This document shows, piece by piece, positions 47,801 to 59,639 of a stretch of 64,000 bases of DNA (the stretch's first letter is position 1; the number at the start of each line of letters is the position of its first letter). Source of the stretch: Galaxea fascicularis. Lineage: Eukaryota > Cnidaria > Anthozoa > Scleractinia > Euphylliidae. The translations under genes and the position numbers were made by a program. The stretch lies in NCBI GenBank assembly GCA_948470475.1, contig OX419342.1:2344701-2408700 (forward strand), written 5' to 3'. Under the pieces are notes generated by a model. The model did not search any database. It was given only the letters and a program-made list of their open reading frames with translations, and was not told the DNA's origin.

Positions 47801-50800
47801 ACAACGACAAATGACTTAGAAAGCCGTGAACATCACACAACTCACCCCAACTGACTCAACATCAAGTTGATCTTCCATGGTTCGCACGCGCCTTTCATTC
47901 AAGTGATTCTCAATACACGATTCATCCAGCTTAAACATGAAACCGAAGCCCATCATCAGGTAACAAGGCGGCAAGAAGTTCTTTTTGCCCCTGATCATGA
48001 AGCTCCCAGTGGTGAGGTACTCTCCCGTAGGTGCTGTTTTGGACACCTGCGAATGATGCACCCACCAAGCTGAGGTCACAATCCGCGCCTCCCAGGCGGC
48101 ACTGTAGGACACTGCCATACACCCAGCTTCATTCAGGGTCTTTGGAGACACGGGCTGACCAGTCGGGTTCTTTATCACGACACTGGTAGCACCATGCAGG
48201 TCTGCGTGAACGTAAAGATCACCTGAGGGACGTAACATACTTTTCACTGTAATGTTCCGAAAGAGAGGGAAGCTATTATCTATGGGACAAAACTAGTATA
48301 TTCTCGTGTGTCCCAAGAAATTTCCATTTTGGACGAGGATAAAATACTGCTTGAACAACTAAACATAACTAAAAGATACGGCAAATAGCAGATAAAGGAC
48401 GGAGAAGAAACGACTGGTTACCCCGTCCGGGAAAGGATTTGGTTCTTAAGAGATGCATGTCCAAAATAAACCTTCTATCTTTAGTTTCCGTGGGTAACTG
48501 AAGTGCATAGTGACTCCTAAGAGAAAAAGACTCATTTCAACACAAAACCAAGGATATGCGACAAACTGTAAGCAGTGGTAAGCAGGGGAAACGTGTAAGC
48601 GTAAGCGCCAATCAGTTGACAGGATTTGGCTCTACATTTGATTGGCTCGGAAGACAGCATCTTTGCTTTGATTGGTTCAAACCTTTCAAACCTTGGTTCA
48701 GACGTGAAAAGACACTCGAATAAATTCAACCATAAGTGGGTGAAATATCAGTTCGCTAACCTTGCTCTAAGTGTCTTTTCACCACAAGTTCGTTTTGTTG
48801 TTGATCGCGGCCGCCGATAACCAAGTAATTTTCCGAACTGATAAACCAAAAAAACTTTTCGAACCAGTATGTCTTCCTCGCTTTCTTTATTCGAGTTGTT
48901 GTTTCCACTTCTTTAAGAGTTTCCTTGGTTTTTCGTTCGGCAGATTTCAAGGCCTGAAATCAGGAAAAAGACGTTTCAAAAGGTGAAATGTCTGGGATAT
49001 ACTGTTGTATGTACAGTCGAACCCCTAGTAAATGGCCACTCCTTATTAGGTGGCTAGTAATCAAAGTCCCAATGAGGGTTCCTCTATTGTTTTTTTACCT
49101 CTATCAAGCTGCAACTATTCATTTCCTCGAGGGTGGCTACTTTGTAAGGGTTGAACTGTACTGGCAATTACCATTTAATTTAAGTTTCACCAGACAGCAG
49201 TTGGCCTGTGCCTAATTCGAACGACAAAACTTCAAACTCCGTGTAAAAGACCGTTTTCACAACAACAAACGTGTAATACAGAACCTAACTGGCTATAACT
49301 AGAGGGAAGACATAACAAAAATGTGAGCTTCTTTACGAAAGTGAAAACAACCTTCAAGAATGGCCGACGTTACCCATTTGAAGTAAACCAAGACATACCT
49401 TCTCGGAAGCATCGATAGTCTTTTGCTCTTTTTTGGAAGAGAATTTCTTCTTGTCATAAAGACTAAAAATACCAAAGGACAAAACGGCAACAGGATAAAC
49501 GAATTAAAAATAATTCATTCTCGGAGAGGAAGCAACGAAAACAGCAAGGATTAACCAAATGAAACTGCGCTACCTCCGTGCATTCCCATATGCTGATAAA
49601 GCCAGGTTGACATCGACTTTGGTAAACTTAGGTCCCTGTATTTCGAAAAACCATACAAACAAACAAAAACAAAATCAACACCATACAAAATCATGGACGC
49701 TATTACTTCAAATCAAACCCTGAGCTGGTCTTTTTAAAATTTCAATGCTAGCGTTTTTCTGGGTTTGTTGTACGTCAAAGCCCTCCTAAACGTAACGAAG
49801 TAATTTCAAATTTGCAGAAAATTCTGTTCCCTCTTATTTCCAAAAAGCGAAGTAAAGACTTTTTTCTATTAGATAGTACCCAGCCACTGCTTTCAGGCGT
49901 AACTACAGCACACTTTCCCAGTGTTACAAACATATTACTGTAAAGGATAACAAACCTTCTTTTTCTTTTTCTTTTTGGCTTTTTTGTCGTCTTCCTCTTC
50001 CTCAAAATCGGAGTCAGAATCAGAAAATTCATAAGGATCCCTGCGTAAATGACAACTTTGACCATGATTATAACTTCTTGAAATTTTTACTATTAATTCA
50101 TTGAGCAAAGACAAAAGGACAAATATTTATAAGAGAACGGGAGAGCCAAATCAAATCTCTTTCAAACTCTGTTGGGTGTACACTTGCTAGATATCGTTAA
50201 CTCATAAATTATGACACCTTTAGATCTGAATGGGACATCGAGTACGAGCATGAATTTCAAATTTCAAATTAGACACCTCCCCTGAACCCTCAATCTTCCT
50301 TGTTGCTTACCAGTAGATCAGGAGATTGTAGAAACAAGATAGATGTCACGAGCAGGTGAGTTATCGTCTAAAGCATGCAAACAAGATTTGAAGAGTCGTA
50401 TTTGTACTCATGATCGTGTACTCGTACCGGAATCTAAGGGTCCCCATTATTGTTTCTCTCGCCACCTCATCTTGCCGGAAAGACTCTGCGTATTCCGTGT
50501 AGACCTTATCTCCGACACTTAGTTCAGCCTGCTATCGCATCGGTTCATTGTGTAAACGGAAAGTCGCGCCCATTCCCCTTACTCTTTTAACGCCTGCCAC
50601 GCAGGCTGAAAGCCCCCCCTCTCTCCCCCACCCCAAAAAAAACCACGATTACTATCCAATCTAGAGTAAGTATTCGTATTCCTGTAATAATCTCAACAGA
50701 GCCCGCCCTTGCAGTTTTGATTTCCTCATCTTTTTCAATGTCCTGATACCTTTCATGACTATCTACAAGGAAAATTACAAGACATGGAATACCCTGACTG

Positions 50801-53800
50801 CATCTGCACTTTCACCCCTATATGATAGCAAAGAAAATAAATGCCTTACTCAAGGGTTTAAATGATAAATGTATTACCGCCAGTCGAGGCAATGCAATCG
50901 ATATCAGACCTAAGATTCATGATGATGTGATTCGTCTCCAGCTTGAGTCCAGCAATGCCACAGGCCACTTGGTCTCCCTGTGCTTGAGCTTCCTTCACTA
51001 TGTTATTGATTTCAGACCAGTCAATCTGATTGGCAATGGCGCTATTAACAATTAAAATGGCCTTATCCACCTGAAAATTAAATCACATGGACTAAGTGCT
51101 TCAGTTACACTGAATGGTCCTTGGAATAATATTATTAATTTGGTATTTACAGTTGTGTGTTCACTGACCTGGCCTTTGAGTAGAAGCGAGGCTGGAGGTG
51201 GCCTTGTTTTGATACAAACTCTGTCTTTCTCGTGCAAAATAATGTGGACCAGTTAGCATAACAACAACATGATTAACATGAGAAAGCAGTGAGGTCTGTA
51301 TCAAAAAAGGGTCGCCTACAACCTCATTTCCATTCATAGGCCAGGTCACTGAGCATGCAATTTTAAAATAGGCTATTCTGTGAGTGACTGCTCACCAGTT
51401 CTAAATTGAGTTCCACAAGTCCTGCTTTGAACATATCAATATCCTAAAATTGATGAATTAAAATTAAAATTAATACCGAGACTGTCTAAATATATATAAA
51501 AAACGTTATTGGTAATTTTATTTTGATTTTATTCACTGCCTAGTTCAAATAAATATTTTTATTCTATTTAACAACCAATTAAACAGCAAAATACAGACAA
51601 AGACTGAAACACAAAAGATGAAAAAAAGAGAGGTGAACCTGCAGAGACACTGAAACCCACAGAGACCATGACAACACTGTGTTAGAGATAAAATAAATTA
51701 CATTAAGTAACATGGAAATATAAAAATACCAGTAGTAATTTTTTGAAAATCACTGCCACTGAGTCTTATAAATGCAAACAATCAAAGACATCCTAGTCTG
51801 CAGATTAAGCCACTTCTGGAGTTAATTAAAACAGTGGATTTAAGTTCTGGAGAAAAGCATTTTCAAATACCTTTCTCAACTGGTTCTAAGATTTGCTACA
51901 CAACCACCTTTTTTCTTCCTTTTTTTTCTCAGTCTATCATGGATTGTACATCTACAAGTATAAATAGTATACCACTCCACCCAAAAGAACTAAAGTTTCT
52001 GTGTGGTTTAGAGGTAAAATTAATCACCTGAGACTTCTGTAATTCTGTAATTCTTCTCTGATGATCTTTCCTGATGTTATCCAGTTTCTTTAGAGCTGTC
52101 TTTTCTTGAGTGAGTGCCTTCAAGTCAATCTTTTGTCCCTCCAGCTTTGAAAAGAACTCATCCACAGCCTAAAAAGACAACACAAGCTTAATGAAACAGG
52201 TGCTGCTCTGTGTCATGGAAAAGCAAAGGAACCATATGTTGAAAGACTGAGAGATTCCTACGGGTAGACAGTTTGACAAAATTAAAATGAACAACTAAAA
52301 AAACAGGATACGGTAATACAAATTTTAAAATAATAATATTTAAACCATTACAATTTTGTAGCTAAACTGCTAATCATAATTTGTATTTAAAACACCAAAA
52401 CATCACTGCCTTGCAAGCTGCTAACAAATGTATATCTAAGTGGCAATGGTGTAAAACATATTTCTATGGTCAGAACAAGTCATGAAAAAATCTTTAATAC
52501 TGAATAGTATAAGATATAGTAAGAGTAACGCCGTGTAAATCAATGTCAAGTAATTACAAACAAACCCTACAACGACTGCTTAACAAAAATAATGTTATTC
52601 TCTACAGCTGAGGTCTTCTAACTTTGATTTGATAATGATGTCCAGTTGATGCCAAAACAATGATCATACAGGGTAGCTCAGATATATCCGAACCAAAATA
52701 TATGCATAATTCACATCAGTCCAATACGCGCATACACCTATTCATATGCGAACATATGCGTATGCACATACATACATATGCATATATGGTATATACGCAT
52801 ATGCCTGATTAGTCTGTATGAGCTAACGTATTGTTTCTTCATTTCACAGTTTTTTACTGTGAAAATCCAAAAACTGTGAACATTAGAAATATTTATGGAA
52901 TGTTATTGTGTTTCAAGTAAAAGGCGAATCAAGCACGAAAAACTAAACCACAAATAATGATGGTAATTAGTTTCTGGTTTTATGTCACTTCTGATTGGTT
53001 GCTGCACAATGGGAAGTGTCAAAATCAACTCATAGTGTTCACGGTTTTTGGATTTGCATAGTAATTCCGTTATCATTTAAAAAAAGATATTATGCAGTAA
53101 TTATGCAACAGATTTTTCTTTTTCTGTAATTAGCTTGAAATTACCTTGTCAAATGATGGAAACTCCAAGTATGGACCCTTCTTGTGCTGATTCAGCAGAA
53201 ATGGATAAAATTCTTGATATCTTCAAAGGTAATAAGAAAATATTTTAATTATAAAAGAATTATGCAAGGCTCCGTGAACTTTTTCAAATTTTCATGTTTA
53301 AGGATAACTTGATATTTAGTTAACAGCGGTTTTCTTTAACTCACAACTCTGCAAACAGACATACGTGAGAAGTTCATTTAGTGATCCCTCTTCAGTCATG
53401 TTACTGGAAGGTTTTTGTTCTCTCTTTTGAACAATATAACCCTACAAAGAAAATGAAACTATTGTTATTTCACTCTTTGCTTTCATTCCCATGATTAATT
53501 TCACGATAATATTGTAGAGATGACATCAAAAAAGACTTAATTCATCTATAAGCACTGGAAAAAACCCAACCAGTTTTTACCACTTCTAACAATGAGTTTT
53601 TAGCCAAACTGACAGTTCCAACAGCCATTTTTTGCCAATGTTATTTTGCCAATATTATTCCAGTCTTGTCTCTAAAATACAGTATGTTACATGTATATTA
53701 ATAATATTATGTTTTTTTTTATGACAGCTTCCATAAAATCAAAGGTTTCCTGTGACCCTTTTCCATCATTCTAAACTTTTTCTTGTGGTTCACTACTTGA

Positions 53801-56800
53801 ATTTCTTCAGCAGTTAATATTATTTCAGGGAATGAATCAGTGTTCTGGTACAATCTCTCAAAAAAGCAGCTCATCAAATGCATTACCTTGTATTAAAATT
53901 ATTACAAATTAAATAAAAAAAAATAACTGGCTGCGATAATTCTCACTTTGCATTTTTCTTCAAGAGTCTTATCCAGAAAACTGTCAGCTTTCTTCAGTGC
54001 ATCCATGAGTCTACCAAGGTCTACACAGCCAAGATTTAATCACAACAAATAACCAGTGGTAAGTGATACTAAAACAAACTTTTGAAAAACATTTTTTTTG
54101 CTTTGGCATTAAAAAGGTGATAAATTAATATAAATTTTGAAAAATATTCTGGTCTCAATTTATTATACAGTGTATACTAGCTACACCTGTATATTATAAT
54201 GCTTGAAATAAGCTTTTCCTTATGGGAATGCACCCTGAGTCTTTCTATTGTGGAAAATTAAACCAATTCATGTGTGCCACAGATCAAATGCAAAATCACC
54301 AAAATTAATGATTTTAATTTCATCAATGGCAACTTTACCTTGTTCAAGGTCAAACCCTTCTCCAATCTTTACATTACCAGAGAATCCTTCTTCAATGAGA
54401 CAATGCTCTAACAATGCAGCACCATAAACTATCAAATAGAGAAAAATCTGCTCAGATTCAGCATACAATAAGTATTGGAAATTGCATGGACATGAGTGCA
54501 AATTAATGGTCAATAATTAATAAGCACAATGGAGTACAACATGGGCTTGTAACAATTTATTGTAATGCTTTTGACCCATCAGAATTGAGTATTTTGTTGA
54601 CAGTAGTATAAATACAGCAAACAACTATGTACAGGAATACATGGACTGAAATTATGGAAACTTGGTTACCAACATGCGGGTTTATGATCTTCTTTAGTTC
54701 TGTTCCTTTCTTGTCTTCTGTTAATATTTCTTTAAGTCTAACAACAGAAACAAACAGGTTACATCCAATTATCATTACAGTATCAAGAATTCGTCAAAAG
54801 TAAGCGAAAAGAATTACCTTAGAAACCAACAGAAAAAAACAGTGGAAAATACAATTAATCATAACGTTTCCATTTTAGCGAGGACTAATACACCTGTATT
54901 GATAATTAATAATAAATATTACCTTTTTATATCAGCACTAATTTTATTTACTTGCACATTCAAGAAAAGATTGTAGTTTAGCATGTTCATTATTCATTCA
55001 TTTGTTTATGAGCAACGGTTATGTTGTTGCTCGTCTGTCGTTGTTGACAATGACCATTAGAACATCACATCTTAGAGGGATTAGGAGCGGTGTTTCCAGC
55101 TGTGGCTGATCACAGGACAGGTGGACAGGTATAATGCAAACCACTTGGCTGACAAGATGTTATCAATAATTTTATTGTCAGTGTACTGATAACACATAAA
55201 TAACTAAAACCTTTCTTGACTCATTGTCAGCTCTCTTTGCCTTGCAGAATGCACAGGGTATGTTTCACGTACTGCAAATCTGACATCTTCAGAATCAGTT
55301 CTTGTCCTTAAGAGGCTCAGTATGGCATATTCATAGTCTGTGAGTACAATGTTGCCCTGAAATGCAAACAATATATTTGAAACTGTCACACTAAAAGCAA
55401 TTCTTTTAACCGTCAGATGGACAGGAAGTTCCTTTAAGACAGATCTACCTACTGTACCAAGCAGTTTTCCATTGACTGTTGTAAAACCAAAACCAATATG
55501 ATTGAGTTTTTGATCAATCACCACAGACTCAAGTAGTGCAATAAAGCAATCAGAATCTGAAGCAATAAAGTGCAGCTGACACCCATCAGAAATGTTAGGA
55601 ACACGGGGAGAAATGGAGTGGGAATCAAGGTAAAACCATACAACACCAGTATGAGCCGTGAGACAAAAGGCAAGACTAACATGAATTCAAAATGTTTTTG
55701 CAGAGAAGAAAATCACAGATGAGAAGCCATTAAGAGATTGAGTGTACCATGTTAAGATTGTTATTAAAGGCCCACAACACCTGTTTTGACTGAATATACT
55801 TGATAGGGTCTTGGCGTTTCAGCTGACCTGGTTTGTTGTTACACGTACAGCTGTAGGTTCATTTACTTACAAAGGAACAAGTTTGTTAGGGGTGTGAAGG
55901 AGTCCTTGCCATTTACACAGAAAACCTGGACATTCTGGTTGGAAAATCAAATGGTACATACATGTACCATTCTATTAATTTTGGAATGTTTCAGAAATTA
56001 TTATAATGTGTCACTGGCTTAATCAATGCACTTTTTCTGTTATTTTTTAGCTTTCCAACTAATACTTGCACATTTTGTGATTTATCCATTTGCGTTTGGA
56101 CATGCTACAGCATTGAATATTTACACCTAAAATTTCCACCTAAATGGATCAGTAAAATGGTAAGCACCCAAGATCTCAGACTTTAAAATTCCTGTCACCT
56201 ACATTACATGTAAGTCCAGAAAGTAATACTAAGAGGTATTAAAATAATTCTTTGAGCCTGATAACTTACCCTGTCATAAAGCTCAACAATCAAATGGTAA
56301 GCTGCTTCACCCGAGCCAAACTGTAAATCTACAATACGATCAATGCCCAGTTGAGAAATGTTCACCAGACGACGAGAGCGAATGTGCTTTCGGCACTGAA
56401 AATAATAGAAGGACACCATCAATAAAGTTATCTAATTCAGCTTTTATGTCCATAATAATGCCAAACTTTAATACACCTGTATCTAAATCATCGTCTGGAA
56501 TAAACATAAGTTCCCCCTAGGGTTATCAAAGCATTTGCAGTTGAGCAAGATAGCGTGCACATAAGGCCATAATTAGAGGAAAACAGATAGTAAAAATAAA
56601 AGATCATTATTTTTACCTTCATTGAAAATCCTGATGGCATGAGATTTTTGGGCCATTCAAAGTCTGTTGTGTTAATCCTATTACCAGATTCCACCAATAA
56701 CATGACCTTAACATCAGTCCTATGAAATTGTATTGATTAGAAGTTGAGGATAAATTGTAGAGAACAGAGGAAGATTTTATTCAGAGAAGTATGATTTCAT

Positions 56801-59619
56801 GGTGATTTTAAGTTATACTGTAAGTAGTGTTAAGTATAATCTATATCATCTATAGAAGTATAATCTATGCCCCTCACTCCTGCCAAACAATGACCAACGG
56901 AGGCTCTAGGAGTAAACAGTTGCTAGCCAATCATCCCTGAGATGATGTGTATTAAGACAGATTGAAACACCAAGAACAACATTCCCTACTCTTTTTGATA
57001 AGCATGTGGATTCTTTATGTCCCCTTGAAGTTTTATGCACGTGGAGATAAAGAGCAGACAACATCAACAGCTTAATGGTTACTGGAAGATAACATTAACA
57101 ATCTTAGCTTGCAAGCAGGCTCTTACATGTATAGGCACTGCGGTACAAGTGGCAAGGCTGCAAGAGATGTATTGATCTTGGAACTTACACTATTCTGCTC
57201 AAAATAAACACAGTATTCTAACACAGTAGATGGACATTTGAAGACCTTTAAAGCTTATACAAAACATACAAAAGATAACGAAATTATCTACACTGGCCTT
57301 CATGACAGAAATGTTAAAACATCACAAGCAAATTCATCTTGTGTAATCCTGTCCTTCATAGACAATATTCGTATTCTTGGTATTGAACTGGATCTAGCAT
57401 GAAGTGGAGGCTCTTGCAGGGGAAACTTGTAATTCCCTGCAAGAGCCTCCACTTCATGCTAGATCCAGTTCAATACCAAGAATACGAATATTGTCTATTC
57501 TCATGAACGCTCTGTTTTATAAAGTGTTAATATTACAAGGAGAAATTTGATGTTGATCACTCTCAAGGTTTAAAGGGTTAAGTTACTATTAAAATTACAA
57601 ACCTTGGTGAAAGTCTTGAATTAATGCCAATGGTAATATATGATACATTACTCCCAGGAGGGGAGGGGTAGGGGATACTCCGGATTTCAAATGATGGGGA
57701 TGATAGAAAGTCTCTTTTGGGTTTGAAATTTTTTATTCCTGGATTTTGTTGGGTAGGAAGCTTTGGCGAGTATTTTTTTTTTTTTGTAAGGCTTGACTTA
57801 AGTAGGATTCTTTTACATATTCAAAACAGTCTGAAGATTCATTGTAGTACCCCATGGGTAGTGCCCACATATCCTGGTCACATAGTTGTGCGAATAAAGA
57901 ACATTATTACATGTATATCTGCCACTGAGTTAGTACATACGCTGGGATAAGTCAATTTTGTGAGCCGTATTCTACTCTATGGCCCACTAAATTTGGAAGT
58001 TTCCTTTCCCACGCTCCCGATTAACCTCAGAGATATAATAAATATCTTACTAACCTCATTTTCTCGGTCCATACTGTAAGTTACGATCCTTGTTTTTTCC
58101 CACTGATTTATGTCCTGCACACTTTGTACTTGGGATGTAAGTGAATGGGAAAAAACTTGGTCCGTAACTTACAGTATGGACCTCAAACTCGGTTAGTAAG
58201 AGGTACATCTTTTCTGGAAATTTGTAAGGCTCGAAGATTTGGCATGGGTTTTTTTGGAATTAATTTTTGGACTAAGGATTTTTTGGGGCTCTTGATTTTT
58301 GTCCCCATTTGATCATCCTTCATTTGAAATCCAGGGGTTACTCTGGAGATAACTGAAGAGCAGCAAGATAGTAAATAAAATAAATGTTACTGTTGATATT
58401 TAAAATGTTAACAACATACTTTCCCAGTCGGATCAGATAGGTCTTGTTGTCAATGTCATATATGTTTGCCACTCTCATTCCAAGAAGGCTGATAAGAGCA
58501 AGACAAATAATTTATTATTAGTGAACTGTAATATTCATCTATTCATCCATTTGCTTACTCGCTCACTCTAACACTCCTTCATTTGTTCATGCATCCATGC
58601 CTTTGTTTATTCGTTCATTCATTTGCCCATTCATTCATTTAATTCATTACTCCCTCCCTCGATCAACCCATCTGTCTGTCCATCCATCTATTCATTCATT
58701 CATTCAATCATCCTGAGAACTGGCAGCATCTATACAAGACAGAGTCACTTCAGTTCCCATCATCTACATGTGTCAGAGGCTTTTGTAGGATTGGATATTG
58801 CAATGGACACTGTTGTTTATGCTCATTGGTAAAGAAATAAGTGGCCCTACATTCTATACTTTTATGGCCATGAACTGTAGACATCGTGCACATTCTTGGA
58901 GCATCAGGTAACTCCTTTGAATGTTAGTCAGTAAAATCCTCAACAATGTGGTGAAATACCGGAAAGATTTCCGCACAGCCCCATACATTAATAAATGCGT
59001 CACTGTCACACTAACCCTGTTCCAAAAAGAACAGAGTTTGAGTCACAAATTGAATACATAATTAATGTATGGGGCTGTGTGGAAATCTTGCCTGAAATAC
59101 CTGACCTGGCCTCCTTTAAAAGGAAGCTTGTTTGCACTGGTGAATAGACTTGTCTGTTTAATTTCAGCTTAAGTTAATTTAATTTTCAATGCCCACGGAA
59201 ATCTTAATTTTGTGATGGAGGTAAATTTCATGGAACTAAAGAACAAGATATAAGCTTACTTTAATATAAGCTTACACTTACAGCTGTAGCTACATGTGTA
59301 CAGATGTGGCACTAACAGTTTAAAAGGATCAAGCTTTCTGAACTAGGTTTGTCACGTTATATGGGTACGGATGGGGCATAAGAGACTGTCTTCAAATGAC
59401 CCCATCTCTGAAAGAAAAACCTACGTTTTCTTCTCGCACTATACCGTACTAAATCGACGACATAAGCGTAAGTACTTACTATAAAACTCATATTTCCGAG
59501 TTGGCTCATGAACACAAAGTCATCATGGAAAAGAAACTGAAAATAGAGCAGTCTGCCTACCTTTCTCTCAGTTCTGTTATTATCGCACCAAGGTCAATTG
59601 TCGTGAATCTCGACTTCAT
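38806..59619 (-). CDS. NEMF: NEMF, ribosome quality control CAT-tailing factor (Rqc2 homologue)
   Basis: Rebuilt from 31 exons, 5' to 3': 59619-59562, 58488-58420, 56719-56617, 56395-56270, 55356-55211, 54737-54670, 54428-54339, 54020-53947, 53441-53365, 53220-53145, 52168-52028, 51443-51396, 51070-50910, 50040-49956, 49635-49574, 49462-49399, 48953-48761, 48222-47846, 47076-46850, 46374-46287, 45415-45378, 44906-44804, 44722-44639, 44469-44392, 44261-43835, 43535-43498, 43391-43353, 42749-42643, 41864-41821, 39566-39487, 38883-38806. About 1149 residues (human 1076). NFACT-N ([11 protein letters not shown]9; D96-R97 in GIDRIVD, the residues needed for C-terminal tailing), coiled coil, NFACT-R at ~500-635 ([44 protein letters not shown]), acidic and basic linkers with a 16-Gln run (832-847), NFACT-C ([19 protein letters not shown]) and the ending [12 protein letters not shown]. 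It binds stalled 60S subunits with listerin in the cytosol. By my count exon 1 is one base shorter than phase requires. Confidence 0.93.
39112..39140. other. Small perfect hairpin in NEMF intron
   Basis: TTGTTGTCTGCC, a 5-base loop, then GGCAGACAACAA: a perfect 12-bp stem in the intron before the last exon. No terminator-type context applies in a eukaryotic pol II gene. Confidence 0.6.
40500..41035 (+). mobile_element. 3' end of a decayed LINE retrotransposon
   Basis: From 40595 a ~70-codon frame reads [25 protein letters not shown] and onward, which resembles the C-terminal end of non-LTR reverse transcriptases (the L-x-LEHRR...LFYK region). It ends at a stop near 40812 and is followed by an AT-rich tail with ATAAATAAAATACC. 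The rest of the element is missing. It sits in the NEMF intron between exons 29 and 30, opposite to the gene. Confidence 0.55.
41395..41525 (-). mobile_element. tRNA-derived SINE fragment
   Basis: On minus: GTAACGCAGATGG, then GAGGTCACGGGTTCAAACC (a B box), then CCTGAATTTTTTTCAGGC and TTCTTTACGCAATTGCAT. This layout, tRNA-like head plus a conserved TTCAGGCTTC core, is typical of cnidarian SINEs. It does not fold as a complete tRNA. Confidence 0.65.
42290..42460 (+). mobile_element. LINE-type 3' tail with (TTG)n repeat
   Basis: Contains CCCGCCTCGACTAGCTTTGT and TTGCGGGACAAGCCCC, then TTTGTAAATAAATTG and seven TTG units. A conserved stem-like 3' end followed by a short tandem repeat is usual for non-LTR retroelement tails. 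In a NEMF intron. Confidence 0.45.
45116..45285. repeat. 44-bp exact direct repeat, 126 bp apart
   Basis: 45116-45159 and 45242-45285 are identical (start CCAAAAGGAAATGGCTGG, end AAGCGACC), in the NEMF intron between exons 21 and 22. Confidence 0.85.
45510..45905. mobile_element. MITE-like element with TTGCGAGTCCGTTTGGCCA motifs
   Basis: CCGTTTGGCCA and TTGCGAGTCCGTTT recur four times with ACTTGCG/CAAGT inverted motifs at both ends; a poly(T) tract lies inside. No ORF. In a NEMF intron. Confidence 0.45.
46475..46620. repeat. Dispersed repeat fragment
   Basis: Contains GCTGTTTCGGCCTTGTTAGG and CCTCATCAGCATGGC, a motif I associate with common cnidarian repeats. No internal structure resolved. 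NEMF intron between exons 19 and 20. Confidence 0.35.
49012..49160. mobile_element. Short MITE in NEMF intron
   Basis: Ends ACAGTCGAACCCC and GGGTTGAACTGT are inverted repeats, ~150 bp, with inner GTGGC/GCCAC motifs. Ends resemble those of 6933-7346. Confidence 0.6.
50225..50450. repeat. Second copy of the 28195-28620 family
   Basis: Shares CACCTCCCCTGAACCCTC, GATTGTAGAAACAAGATAG and tail GTACTCGTACCGGAATC with the HAP2-intron copy. In the NEMF intron between exons 13 and 14, next to poly-C/A low complexity at ~50610-50645. Confidence 0.55.
52853..53070. mobile_element. MITE (family B) in NEMF intron 10
   Basis: Ends TTACTGTGAAAATCCAAAAA and TTTTTGGATTTGCATAGTAA are inverted repeats, ~215 bp. 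The internal CATAAATATTTC/GGAATGTTATTG part matches sequences at ~4850-4955 and, in part, ~14790-14925. Confidence 0.7.
55905..56170. mobile_element. MITE (family A), second copy
   Basis: Aligns along its length with 12920-13175: TTGCCATTTACACAG end, CTGGTTGGAAAATCAAATGG, GGCTTAATCAATGCAC, and GGATCAGTAAAATGG end. In NEMF intron 4. Confidence 0.75.
57358..57499. repeat. Near-perfect long hairpin in NEMF intron 2
   Basis: 57358-57421 and 57433-57499 are inverted repeats with ~64 identical bases (outer end ATAGACAATATTCG, inner end CTCTTGCAGGG) around a loop of about 13 bases. No mismatch was seen in the arms. Confidence 0.9.
58047..58204. mobile_element. Foldback MITE in NEMF intron 2
   Basis: About 160 bp; arms share CTTACTAACC, GGTCCATACTGTAAGTTAC and TTGTTTTTTCCCA with their complements at the other end. 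A one-arm relative is at 13341-13400. Confidence 0.75.
58530..58715. repeat. Degenerate (ATTC)n microsatellite
   Basis: ATTC/ATCC tetranucleotide-like tract in the first NEMF intron, next to exon 2. Confidence 0.7.
58960..59095. mobile_element. Foldback MITE in NEMF intron 1
   Basis: About 135 bp; left arm AAGATTTCCGCACAGCCCCA and right arm TGGGGCTGTGTGGAAATCTT pair over ~32 bases, with ATTAAT at the inner edge. Confidence 0.75.
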
Positions 59620-59639
59620 TTTACTGAATCAGACCTGAA

